Shown: positions 32,701 to 43,289 of the stretch, piece after piece
Position numbering within the stretch: the stretch's first letter is position 1
Layout of the letters: the number at the start of each line of letters is the position of its first letter
Source: Heligmosomoides polygyrus polygyrus
Taxonomy: Eukaryota; Nematoda; Chromadorea; Rhabditida; Heligmosomidae
Assembly (NCBI GenBank): GCA_947396885.1
Contig: OX377205.1
Location: 62,530,969-62,594,968 of the forward strand
DNA: 64,000 bases
Direction: 5' to 3'
Translations under genes and position numbers: made by a program
The notes under the pieces: generated by a model
What the model saw: only the letters and a program-made list of their open reading frames with translations
Databases searched by the model: none
What the model was told of the DNA's origin: nothing

Positions 32701-35700
32701 TGGCACATTAGATAAAGTCTATTCCATGAAGGTTTTTTAAGGTACAAAAAGGCATACTTTTAAGGAGCACTTCTGGCTCTAGCAAAAAATTCCTTTATGT
32801 TTAAGAATTTTTCGTCTAAAGCCCCAACACACTTCTGCGGCAACGCCGCTCACCGCTATGGATAAGGATGGGGCCGCGGCGTTGCCGCAGAAGTGTGTGG
32901 GGCCTTAATTTTACTATAACATCGTTCATCATTCCAGAATGTTCTCTACAAAGATAAGAGGGAATTGAGGAGACCAAAACGCATTCGAACCTCAAGCAAA
33001 TACGCTTTACTGTTTGATACCAGCTGCTTCAAGAAAATAATCAGAGTCAATTGCTGAAAATTCGTGAAACAGCGACAGAGAGTGGCGAATTCTATTGGGA
33101 GGAATCAGGAAGGATAAAGGCAAGATCGAACACTGTTAATATAAGATGAGGAGTTCATTTTTAAACACACATGTTCCTTATGCATTTCCTCGGAATGCAG
33201 AGGAAGAAGAGCTTAACAACTTAAATCTACGTTGCGTGGGTAACAGAAGAATACAAAAACACGCAGTGCAGTAGAACTCGATTCGATTAAAATTTGGGCA
33301 ACGGCGCGTGCCTGGTTATTTGATTCTCTGCTGTCGTCTATGGTGCAAACATGACGACCTTGTGGGGCAATAGGAGCCATTCTGCGAAGCAGGCCTATTT
33401 TGAGGACTTCGCAAACATCTCCTAAGAACGAACTATACCTAAGAATGCGCTGTAGTCACTATACCTAAGAATGCGCTGTAGTCATGAAATCTTCATTAAA
33501 GCCTTCTGTGGCTTTCCATTACAATTATGGCAGTATACATAGGATAGTATTGGGCTGTAAAAATCTAAATGGCGAGCGCACTTTCTGTAAAGTTACGTCA
33601 GAACTAATGAGAACGCTCAAAAACGTTGAGCCGTGCTATTTATTTATTTATTTATGCGCCAAAAGAAGCGCTATCAAATCAAAGAACAGTAGACAAAACG
33701 ACTCAAGCAAACTCAAAACAAACTCAAAAGTAGACGTTCAAAGCTCAAAGATGACTACAACAGAAAAAAAAACAATATAAAACCGATGCTCTGATGCACA
33801 GTACTTGGACATTCCCGAAAAAAAATGAAAATAATGAACTCCCTACTATGTCCAATTCGTCTATCTTGTGGGAAGCACCCCGGACGACTTCCCACAAGAG
33901 AGACGAACTGGTCGTACAATACCGCTCAAATTCTTTGAAAGAAGAACGCTTTGCGACGGATTAATCCGCCACAGAGCGTCGCTTTGTCGCAACTTGCTTT
34001 AGAATTACTCTTGTGGATTCCAGCTAAAGTCGTTCGATTACCCTCTCCACTGCGCATTCGGTGCTTCCAAAGGCGCTCAGTTCAACAACCTGTGACACAG
34101 TTATGGAGCATTTTCGTCTGGAGGGCCCCTATTGATCTACGACCTCTCCGAAACTGCCACTGGCGTCTACATCGGTCACTCCAGGTGTCGATTTCAGCGA
34201 AATCCCGAAATATCCATTTCTCTAAGAAGATCTGAATTGAACTTGCTGCGACTATTACAGTAACACTAAGCACGACCTATTTTGGTTGATTTTGATCTCA
34301 CCGCATATTTAATCCATTTGCTGGCAATGTTCATTTTCAGGACATCCTTTCTAACAAACCGTCTTGTTCTCTGCGAGCATTTATCTACGATGAGATTAGC
34401 TGAGAAAACCATCTTTCACGTCAGGTAAAACAGCTTAAGGAGCTGAAAGCGGCCTCTTTAATACGTCCCCAAAACACAGTCCTTCGTCTGCTGCAAAGAA
34501 TTTTCCCATGTTAAATTTCTTTTTGGATGCATAATAAAGCAGTGAAAGAGCTCTAACTTTTTTCACTGTGCGGTAGTATGGTCAGTATCCCAAAACTAGC
34601 AGTTGATAAGACTGACTTTCTTCTTGGCTCAGGCCGAGTCCAGGTCCCACTAGCAGAACCGACAGTGTTGAGAAAGTGCAAAATATCGACTACCTCCTAT
34701 CTGAGCCATATATATAGCATTTCTTTTTTCATCATGAATTTTGTCAATTTTTAGGTCGTTGAAGTGAAATGTGAAAAAGTGAAAAAGTAGCCATTTGCGC
34801 CCTTGTTCCCTCCGCTTAGGTTTGTAATTTTTGCGCAGTTTTTTATAGCACTTGGAAGACAATGTTCTGTGCTACAAGAATATGTTGCAGTTTTGCAGTT
34901 TTGACGAATCGCAACCAGCACGCAAATGCCCAAATAAACTCGAAACCTAAATTTTCTATGTCATTTTTCCTCATGAAAGATGAGTAGATGTCAAGCTACA
35001 ATAACAAGCTTAGACTGAGCCTTCCGTTGAAATAAACGAAGCCGGTTGAAGCAGCTGCAGACTCAGTGAATATCTTCCTGCCAAATTTGGTATCAAATGA
35101 ATTACCGCAGCCAGGGGAAGATCATGAACGGCGGGAAAATAAAATTTAACTAGGTATAAGAATTTTAAAATCCAAGTGGGCAGCACTATTTGTGCCTGGG
35201 GACATAATTAAGCGAGACTCGGCGACGGTGTTGGGTCGGGTCACAGCAATTAGGACCCTCCTTAATTGCGGCACTGGTTTTCAGGCTTCCATCCACTTTT
35301 TAATGGCGGTTGCATGCCCATTGGTAGGTAGGATGATGCTAGGAGCCCTTGTAAATTTCGGTGAGAAAACCTTTATTTTGAACAAAGTTATCATGGTGCG
35401 ACGCAAAAAACGCGTTTTTGCGTCGCAAACGTCGTTTGGTTGAATGTTTAGCGGCGGTACTGTATATCCCTCTGTGACGGATTAATCCGTCGCAGAGCGT
35501 CTTTGTTTCAAAGAATTTGAGCGGTATTGTAGTAAGGCGTTCATTATTCTTGAAGTCTTGTTGCTACTGCATTGTGATGTGAGGAATCTTAGGACCTTTC
35601 CCGTTTAGCAAGCTTACTTACGATAGACCGAATGTTGTTATTTGTTGCGAAGATGAAGACGCCCTCCTATTATAGTTACCATGTAGACGGAACAAAATTC

Positions 35701-38700
35701 AATAAAGAAAAGGACCTGGATTTTTACGTGCTAAGATACAACCAAGTTAACTGCAGCTAACTTAATAGAAATTTTATTTAACGAAGCTACCGAATGTTTC
35801 CTTAAAAATGGTCCTTAAAATATTATAAAAGGATAAAAAGGGTGCTTATGAAGCAGAGAGCCCGTGCCCATGCAAAGCACCCTAAGATGTGATCCACCTT
35901 CCACACCTGTGCTAAATTTGGCCACATCGTGGGGATCCTTCCCTTGCCCAGTCTGTGCTCTCCTTGACGTCCGCGGAGGAGAGCACAGAACCCAACCAAG
36001 AGCCTTCTTTTTTCGGGTCATCTGCTTCATAAGTATCTAAAAAGGGTAAAGGATGGCATTACTCAATCCTTTTTGGAATGCGCCACACATTCTGCTTCTG
36101 TGGGATATCATGGAGGTGATTTGAATGCGTATTTATTTATTATTTATTTGAATTATTTAATGCGTATTTGGCCCTACAATGACTTACGGTGGACAGCCGA
36201 TGAAGAAGTCAGCGTTTTATCCTTTCCAGACAAGTCTTGGGCCAACTCACCGACCTCGGTGGATGGAAGGCTTAGTTGGCCTGGGCGGGAAACCCGAACC
36301 AAGAACCTAGTATCGGGTGCACGCGACAGTCGCGCCTCATCCGACTGCGCTACACGCGCCTGGTTAAAAATTTACTGAAAAATTTTACGCGCAGCCGTGC
36401 TCCACACCCTTTTCTAGTTCATAATGCCACATCAATAAATATGTATGAGCTACGTACCTTTTGGTAATGCTTCAAAACGGCAATTTGTCGGATCGGCGAC
36501 TTCTGATTGCACTCGAAATCGCCGGCTCTGAAATGAGGATCCAGCAACTTCTTTAAACGATTTATTGCCTTATTTCAGCAACTCTTGAAAGGGTGAGGTA
36601 AATGCCTGCACAATGCCTGCAAACAATGTACGCAGAGGCCAAGGAATCGTTTCGAACCGTACCCTTCTTATTCCCTTGGGAGTTTTAGTCCCGGTTAGTC
36701 GCGTGTACACTGACGCCTCGCTAACCATTGCCACGTTCCCTTGTGAAGGGCGTAATATGCGGTGGCGTCGGCTTCCGCGAGATCTCTCTCCGGCTTTCTT
36801 CCACGGTTTCTTTGGCTCTCCTCGCTTTACAGGCGTTTCAATCTCTAGGGCCAACCTCATGGAGGGGGGGGGGGGGGGGGGGTGGGGATTCTCTGGTCTT
36901 CTGAGGATACATCGGTGCATCCGTACCACCTCACGCGATGCTCCCTCACCTTCAGCTGGATAGGGGCTGTCTTCATCACTGCCCTCATTTCGCACCTGTG
37001 CCGATGAGTTCGCCCACGTGCCCACCTCAGCACCCTCATTTCACTCAACCCTCCCTTTACCCAATGTCTGGCAAGAACGCAGTCAGGCCCGCCCACTTCC
37101 GTAGAAGTGCGAAAGCCGTGCTTTTGAGTATCCTGAAGCTTCTGCAGTCTAGGAGGACAGTTGTGGACCCTTTCCACTAGAGCCAGATTTATGAGCCCTG
37201 AGCCCCTGGTTCACAACTCCTTCTCAGAGAAGACATTTCCACGGTAACGGAATAGTCTACCTTCTTGATCACTTCCCCACAACATACCAGATGGTTCCAG
37301 TACACTATTCAGAGCTGAAAGGCATCACCTTTTTCTCTTTCTGCCGCAGGACTCCCTGCCAAATACGTTTGAATATTACCACCGAGCAACTATTATAATT
37401 GACAGCAGTCAAAATTTCTGTGAATATGAGCGTAAAATAGGGGGTGACAAGATAACTCTAGAATGTATTCATACGCAAATGTGATGTCGGCTGACGAACA
37501 CGTTTAATAAATTAGTAGTGAAAATTCAAGACACTTCCTCGGACGAAGCAAGGTGCACCTGAAGTCAATAGCGCTAGATGGAATACTTTTCGGATCAGAG
37601 AAAAGCTTAGGGGGCAAAATGGTACAGAGCAGCGACTTGCAGCGACTCAGCAAGGAGCGGACGCCTTTGGCCATGTGGGACCTTACAAGGAGCCCTTCGC
37701 TATGGCTTTTTCCAAAGGTCACAGTCGCGATATTTCCTCACATGTCTTATTGAAGGAGCTAACCTCTTCCTGGAGTGCTGCTAAAAAAACTGGGTGTGGA
37801 CAAGGTGCTTGTAGAGGGCACACCCTATTCATAACAACGGATTGTTGGAATAGCGACTCAGGAAAAGAGCCGAACCTACACTGCGACACGCGCTCAGAAG
37901 TGGCATCAGCGGAGAGCGCTGACAAATTGTAAAATTCAGCCTAGAGGGAATACTGTATCGTGTCCTTATTTTCATTATCGATTCTCTTGCCACACTCGTT
38001 TTTTGCTGCTACGGTTTGTCACGAGATTCTGACTCCTGCTTAGAGCAATCTTTCCATGGAGCACATGGTTCTGTACTCATTACGTTCTCCAAGCGACGTC
38101 TAATGATATGCTCCATGTCGGTCGCGCGGAGCGATGGGATCGATGTGGGAGCATATCATTCGGGCGTCGCTCATGGTGAGCGGTGGTATACAAAGGCCTT
38201 GAGAAGATCGTCGTGCAACAGCGGACACGACATTGTGATGAACTGCTTGCCCACTAGGAAATCCTCATCTTCGAAAAATTTATGAACCAGCTACAAACCC
38301 CAGAAAGTCGTACCGTATCCAGAAATTCTTCCTGACAGCCGTTTCCACCATACGTAGTCGATGCTTGGCGGATGTGCGAGTCTTCGTCGAATCTCCAGCG
38401 ACGCTCATAATTCCCTTCAAACAAAAAGCTGAGCACCTTCAATGCCATGTGGTTACGAAATAGCGGCTGAGCGAAAGCGGTTATGATGCAGCGCTTCATG
38501 CGATAGTCGCCTTGCAATCGAAGAGATTAGCGCGGACAGACCTAGCAGTGGAGTTTTTGGTCGAATTATAGCGCAGGTAAAATGACCGCTATGGTCTTTC
38601 GAGTAGCCGGCGCATGACTGCTGCCCGGCTCTCCTACAGAAAAACCGTTTCCAAGCGGCTTCATCACTCACCTCGACCACTTTGCAGCCCATCGTGCGGA

Positions 38701-38900
38701 CGAGAAAGTCGCGAGCTCGCTCTGAAAAGCACAACCACCTATGGGAGACACGGGATCCACTAATCTCCCCAGCTATCCACTAGGATAATTGATTCCTTAC
38801 CGAACATCCTTAGATGTGCATATGAGGGCGGATCGAACTGTCCACAGGAGAGCAGAGCCACTCGGCATCCGCTGAGGCTGGTGCCCGGATCCGACAGCAT
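29765..38900 (-). CDS. NMNAT: Nicotinamide/nicotinate mononucleotide adenylyltransferase (NMNAT), multi-exon, one exon not located
   Basis: The enzyme joins NMN and ATP to make NAD. Exons by position: 38905-38801 (ATG at 38900; CGQFDPPSYAHLRMF, the nucleotidyltransferase GxFxPxxxxH signature with its His), 38721-38672 (ERARDFLVRTMGCKVVE), 38414-38314 (GIMSVAGDST, AKHRLRMVETAV), 30914-30798 (VLYVCGSEVLDEL, TPLWNHAE), 30173-30072 (IKELLQRHGLIVLKR), 29996-29935 (KNIYVIEDETFPNDLRCSRI) and 29870-29765 (ALRRGESVKYCLDDDVIEYI, then NLYRESPYVP and TAA). All adjoining junctions are GT-AG and in phase. The segment after KNFWIR (exon 3) up to exon 4 was not found; it should lie in the 7.4 kb intron. The SSTxxR-type motif is altered to LRCSRIR and LCGAD to VCGSE, so activity is uncertain. 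Confidence 0.82.
31392..31700 (+). mobile_element. tRNA-derived SINE, diverged
   Basis: Family body CAAGCCTTGCATCCC, ACTTGTCTGGGAAG and TTCATCGGCTGGTCACCGCA with 3' end CCGTCCTCGATCCTCATCC. Box A is degenerate (GACCGCAGTCGG). It lies in the 7.4 kb NMNAT intron. Confidence 0.85.
31990..32043 (-). mobile_element. SINE fragment
   Basis: A short minus-oriented middle piece: CAGTGATTTATCCTTCCCAG followed by GGTACCA. Both ends are missing. Confidence 0.55.
32120..32800. other. NMNAT intron, no additional exon recognised
   Basis: A 149-codon minus-strand frame (31958-32407) is Lys/Arg-rich and partly derived from the SINE fragment; no family recognised. Confidence 0.35.
32818..32907. mobile_element. 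90 bp hairpin MITE
   Basis: AAGCCCCAACACACTTCTGC at the left faces the complement of GCAGAAGTGTGTGGGGCCTT at the right; each arm is about 31 bp with a GC-rich core (GGCAACGCCGC) and a 26-base loop. TTAA-like bases flank it. Confidence 0.85.
32910..33840. other. NMNAT intron, no gene recognised
   Basis: It holds a 26 bp direct repeat (ACTATACCTAAGAATGCGCT words, 33430-33483) and (TTTA)n at 33640-33655. The 98-codon frame 33484-33780 is low-complexity. Confidence 0.4.
33847..33912. repeat. Small hairpin
   Basis: CCAATTCGTCTATCTTGTGG faces the complement of CCACAAGAGAGACGAACTGG; the stem is about 24 bp. It abuts the element at 33917. Confidence 0.75.
33917..35529. mobile_element. Tc1/mariner-type element with CAATACCGCTC ends
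   Basis: Left CAATACCGCTCAAATTCTTT and right AAAGAATTTGAGCGGTATTG are exact inverses, with TA on both sides (33915-33916, 35530-35531). Inside both ends, GACGGATTAATCCG words and AGAGCGTC are also inverted. At 1.6 kb it has no intact transposase. It contains a piece of the 13768-type foldback (34705-34885). Confidence 0.82.
34705..34885. repeat. Partial copy of the 13768-15449 foldback family
   Basis: AGCATTTCTTTTTTCATC, TTAGGTCGTTGAAGTGAA, GTGAAAAAGTAGCCATTTGC and GACAATGTTCTGTGCTACAA align with 13872-14035. The copy is truncated on both sides. Confidence 0.8.
35530..36030. other. NMNAT intron, no exon recognised
   Basis: A 71-codon minus-strand frame (35815-36030) has no recognised motif. 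Confidence 0.4.
36040..36360 (-). mobile_element. tRNA-derived SINE with an internal (TTTA)n insert
   Basis: Complete minus-oriented copy ending at the box-A complement CCGACTGCGCTACACGC. A TTTATTTATTATTTATTTG stretch plus a repeated AATGCGTATTT enlarges the region near 36126-36168. Confidence 0.88.
36590..37177 (-). pseudogene. LINE reverse transcriptase C-terminal fragment (another family), with poly-G insertion
   Basis: The minus strand reads EMRVLRWARGRTHRHRCEMR, TAPIQLKVREHRVRWYG, then after a poly-C/G interruption RLALEIETPVKRGEPKKPWK. The RWYG...R.P..ALE.ETP.KRG.PKK.WK pattern is typical of the tail of RTE-like polymerases. It differs from both the RTE-A and family B copies. Confidence 0.75.
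36858..36882. repeat. Poly-G tract
   Basis: An almost pure run of more than 20 G inside the LINE fragment; length may be unreliable in assembly. Confidence 0.9.
37190..38310. other. NMNAT intron, missing exon not found
   Basis: I searched for the missing NMNAT segment here without success. A 44 bp stretch around 38045-38090 (minus strand AACGTAATGAGTACAGAA) is similar to 39250-39290 on the plus strand, forming a short dispersed inverted pair. Confidence 0.4.
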
Positions 38901-38915
38901 CTCTCCTGAAAATGA
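38898..38915 (-). promoter_or_regulatory. 3' splice (possibly trans-splice) site just upstream of the NMNAT ATG
   Basis: On the minus strand TTCATTTTCAG (ending at 38906) is followed by GAGAG and the ATG at 38900. A strong acceptor 5 bases before an initiator ATG is typical of nematode spliced-leader addition, but an upstream cis-spliced exon cannot be excluded. Confidence 0.45.
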
Positions 38916-39069
38916 ATCTGTGACTGTGACTCCAACAGAATTGCTGGGCGGTACAACGAGCACAGGAATGCCCACAACTTCGCGGCGGTGCTGACTCTGC
39001 GATGATCTGGCAGAGATTCATCGGCCCTCCGAGTAGTGAAGAGGACGATAAGCACGGAGCGAGATAGTG

Positions 39070-40430
39070 AAAGCGATGAACGTAGTCATCTAACTATAGA
39101 CAGCTGTAGAATGGGAGAATTTGGTATAATCGGAAAGAAGTGCCGCACACAAAGTATTTAGAGTACAAGCGCAAAAAGCTGCCATTCATCAGGAATATCA
39201 GAAATAGTATTGTCTTTGGTGATCCAACGTCGCTGATTGTTAAGGAGGACGTAATGAGTACAGAATCTTGCGCTCCATGGAAAGATTTAAGAGAGAGAAT
39301 TTTTTGCCAAGACGTGACAACAAAAAACAACTGTAGCGAGAAAAGTGATAATGAAAACAAGAAGATATGCAATATAAAAAGACAACTGAAGCCGCCAGCA
39401 AAGCACTTCGCAATGCTCCAGGCGTCCCTTTGTCACCTTGAACGCTAAAGGTCGAGGGAAGGCTAGGCTTCCCCTGCGAATGGAACACGGTAAGGTCAAC
39501 TGCTGGAGACGCCATACAACGCAGTGTGTCTTATACCACGTAATAAATTATTATTATTATTATTATTAAGAGTAGAGTACGCATCAAAATTACGGATGCA
39601 TTCCAATGCCGGTCTTCCATCAAATTCACGAAAAACCTTGCGATTAGCTGCAAACCAATCTTTTAAGTGAAAAATCAAGGAAACCCTTATACGTTTAAAC
39701 TTCATGAGGTCAACAGCTAAAGTTCAAGGGATGGAGTGTAACTTTGCAATATAAAAAAAAGCAGTTCATCATCACCAAGCACAGAAAAATAAATAAGCCT
39801 TCAGTAACAAATTATCTTCAGGGTGTGGAATAAGAGAGGTACGGAATTACCATGCAAGATGCTCACCGAGAAGGCATCTTAATGTGTGCGATCAGGCAAA
39901 ACCCGGAGTTCCCCTTTCTTAGTTTTTTTTTTTTTTGCGAAACCGTTTTGAGTGACTGTTCTACGAGCATATACAGTCTCGATGCCGGCATCACCCCATT
40001 AATTACAGAAATGATTTAACAAAGATACAATTAAAAGCCTATCAGTGGAATGTGGACACGTTGTCGAACGCACGATCCTCGAGTGCCCGGTGTATGGGAC
40101 CAATCCATTTTTTTGCAACGTTGAGACCGTGACACTACATCGTGTCACACGGCCCTACGCTGCCGAAAAGGTGTGCTGCGTCGTCAACGTGTTAACGTTC
40201 AGAAAAAGTAGCCTTCCTAATTTTTTATTAGCGTTTTCTAAAATCGTTTAAAATATGTCCAGCGAGCGAAAACATTCTTTTCGTCAGGACTGTTCCAGGT
40301 AGCGGGCGAAATTATTCTGCGATAAGCAACGCCAGGATAGGCATATCTTACGAGGAGGTTAGATCGCTATCTTTGTGGATTCGTTGGCGTGCTTGTGGGC
40401 TCGGCGAAGAAACTTCTAGGTCCAAAATGC
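39070..40430. other. No gene recognised
   Basis: Contains (ATT)n at 39545-39568, a T-run near 39926, and the partner of the 38045 repeat at 39250. Short frames on both strands lack motifs. Confidence 0.4.
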
Positions 40431-40433
40431 ATC

Positions 40434-40700
40434 AAAGGTTAGAAGGATAAAGGCTGCATTACTCAATCACTATGCCCGCTACGCATTCTACTTCTACGGG
40501 ATGTCGTGGAGGCGAGTTGAATGCATATTTGGCCATACAATGACTTGCGGTGGCCAGCCGATGAACAAGAGACAAGTCTGGTACCAATTCACCTCGGAGG
40601 AATGGAAGGCTTAGTTGGCCTGGGCGAAAAATCCGAACCAGAAACCTGGTATCGGGGCACGCGACAGCCGGCATTTCCTCCAACTGCGCTACTCGTGCAC
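40434..40700 (-). mobile_element. tRNA-derived SINE
   Basis: Minus-oriented copy from AGGATAAAGG to the complement of box A (CAACTGCGCTACTCGTG). Short AAATGCAT repeats lie just outside both ends (near 40424 and 40704). Part of the middle (SINE body after TGAACAAG) is deleted. Confidence 0.85.
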
Positions 40701-40859
40701 CCGAAATGCATTTAGTTTTTTGAAATTCAAAACATATTCATGAAAACATTAAAATATTCTTGCTGATCTCAATAGTTCTTTTAGGAACAGTTCTAATAGG
40801 GGGGATGAGACCTGCAACATTAGTGAAGACTAAGGGCAAATGTGATAAACTCACTGAGA

Positions 40860-40987
40860 AAAAAGTCCGTTAAAAATTCCGTTAAATTTCTAAAAATTTC
40901 CGTTAAGTCGTTAAGCCAAATTTTAACGAAAAATGCCGTTAATTCGTTAAATCCGTTAAATCGTTAACCGTTAAATGTGCACCCCTG
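40860..40987. repeat. hAT-like terminus with CGTTAA subterminal repeats
   Basis: Repeated CCGTTAA/CGTTAAG words end in GTTAAATGTGCACCCCTG at 40987, the complement of a CAGGGGTG-type hAT end. The partner end was not identified. Confidence 0.6.
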
Positions 40988-40989
40988 CT

Positions 40990-41332
40990 TCGAGCCCGCT
41001 TTCCAGGCACCTCAAGATTAAAGCCAGCTTCTCGAACCGTGTCACTTTTTGCACGAAGAACGTGGCCAAACCGCATTTGGTCCAGACCAAATGCGCAACG
41101 AGTCCATGCTGATCCCAGGTACCGAATAAATACACAAATGCGTCCATCGACGCTCAAAGCTGAGCTCAAAAATCTTCATGCTAAACGAAAGAAAGCGCAT
41201 TGGACAGTGGCTTGTGCAGTCTGCTGCAGTGCTCTTCTTCTTCCAAATCGGAGTCGCCGTACTTTTCTGCCAACTATCAGGCACTTTCTTCTCCGCAACA
41301 ACTTGGTTCAAGAGCATCGTCAACCACATGGC
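40990..41332 (-). pseudogene. Chimeric/deleted LINE reverse transcriptase fragment
   Basis: From the right, the minus strand reads MWLTMLLNQVVAEKKVPDSW, KSTATPIWKKK, CPMRFLSFSMKIFE (amino-terminal RT motifs) and then jumps to RFGHVLRAKSDTVREAGFNL and EVPGKRA (the far C-terminal region). The palm with the catalytic Asp residues is deleted. It abuts the hAT end at 40987. Confidence 0.8.
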
Positions 41333-41339
41333 TGAATAT

Positions 41340-43280
41340 CAGGACTTCAGCTTGCACAAGTCGGTCGGCAGATCATTAGAGCCCGTTGCTGAGCTAGCCG
41401 TGTTATGACACGCCGCTAGCGATCCCCCGCTTATCTGTGCGGCAGACGGCACAAACGACATGCGCGTGTTTTCTCACGTGGAGAGAGAGTCTGATAGGTT
41501 GTCAGACAGAATCTGATACGGTCCCGCCACGAATTGTCTCTGTTCTCCACGCCATCCTTCACCCCTGAGCGATGACAACATAGGCCTCTCGTACGGCACG
41601 ATCCTCACAACCCTTGGTCTCGATTTCTCAGAAAGGCAAGTCAGTTTGCGTTTCAGTGTTTCCGCTATGAAACGAGATGAGGTGGGAGTCACGATTCGAA
41701 ATTTGGTCAAAACTCACAATGGTGAGGTTGCGTGAGCTTGCTACCCTAGCTCACCACCATCATCCTGAAAGCTTTTAGTAGTGATCCTCGGACTAGGTTG
41801 GATCCGAATACTACGCACTCCCCATTACATCGCGATCTTTCTTTGATTGGTGGCCGAAATTCTGTCCACAAAGGATACGCACAAGTCGGTGGCGCAACAA
41901 GAACGGCTGAAATTGGCACGAAACAACTTCAAGTGGGCTACATTTATGTACACTATGAATAGCAAGCATGGTGGCAACCTTGATGAATGCGTGACGCGAT
42001 CCCTACCTCTTCTTAGGGTATACTTCAAAATCGCTGCTTTTCTGCCGTTCAATATAAATCTAAAACAACTACTCTGTCTAAACTTTATGATTTTGGTATC
42101 TAGTAGGTGGGCTCGCACCTATATCGACATTGCACCGGCGACGGTTTGTGTGTTCCGTTCAAGCGACTGAACTCAGGTATGAGGGTGATTCTTCTTCCCC
42201 GCGCTTAGACGCCTCGCCGTTGCGATGCAGGCACATTCCCACGAAGTACCGAAATCGCACACAAATCCGAACATTGCATTCAATATTTCGGACCTTCTAT
42301 GTAGCTCAGTAACAAATCTTTAGAGAAATTCAAAAAACTGACTTATTAACTGATCAAATATTTCAGCTTTCTTAAAACGCGTCCAGTTAATAATTTTAAA
42401 CAAACTGTACAGCCTGATTTTAAATGTGTTCAGCTTGACTCGAAAAACGCCCAGTGGTGCAAAAGAGGAGCGGGTAAAGCAGTCCCCATCAGTCTCAACC
42501 TATACCCTCTTTACTGCTCCACCACCACTCCCCCTGCCTTAACATGGAGTCGTCGCCGTTTCAGGGGATACGTCTACCTGTCGACTTCGAAGCTTTCTGC
42601 TCTCTGCTGTCACCGAGCTGCATAGTACAAGTCATGTCAGTTTGTGTGACTGCATCGCCAAGGAAACGTCAACTCGCTGAAGGTCGTAGTTGCGGACGGA
42701 CAGGAACACGTGGCGATGGCCGGAGCTGACAGCTCGCCTGACAAATGCGCGTTCAGCCCGGGCATCTCTCTTTTTCCCGGACGTTTCGAGGCTCAATCAC
42801 AGCTATTTGTAGACGTCAATCACGACCAATCGATACCTCACAGTCATCAGTGTTCGGGAAATCGAACGAGGACGGCTGATGCAGCGGTAGAAACTCATCC
42901 GATACTATAGCATTGGGGCGGAATTCTGTATGGGCAGTGGAAGTTTAACATCTAACGAAACTACACATATGTTGCTCCTGCTGTTAATCTGAGTCGCCTA
43001 GTAACCTATGGAGGAAAGTTCTGAACGGCACAAAGCCAAAATGTCAGAGGGCTAATCTAAAAGAGAAATTTCACGACAAAAATCCAGGCTGCTCCTCTAG
43101 CACAACGACTGTGCAAACAACATGGGACGTTCATAAAGTTTCTAGAAAGAGCGATTTGAATAAGAAGCCTGAGATCGCGTTCTAATGTGAGGGCGTTTTT
43201 GCGAGTGCTGAGGATGACAAGTCGAATAGGAAATGGAATTGAAAAGTGACGTCGTTCAGCAAAAACTAGGCTCAATCAGC
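41340..43280. other. No gene recognised
   Basis: Frames of 60-107 codons (for example 41847-42170, 42544-42910) show no known motif, repeats or convincing splice sites. Confidence 0.4.
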
Positions 43281-43289
43281 ACGCCGTAT

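Noticed and set aside
34082..34273. Minus-strand EIDTW frame as the missing NMNAT exon
   Set aside because: The nearest acceptor gives the wrong phase and the sequence lies inside the Tc1-like element.
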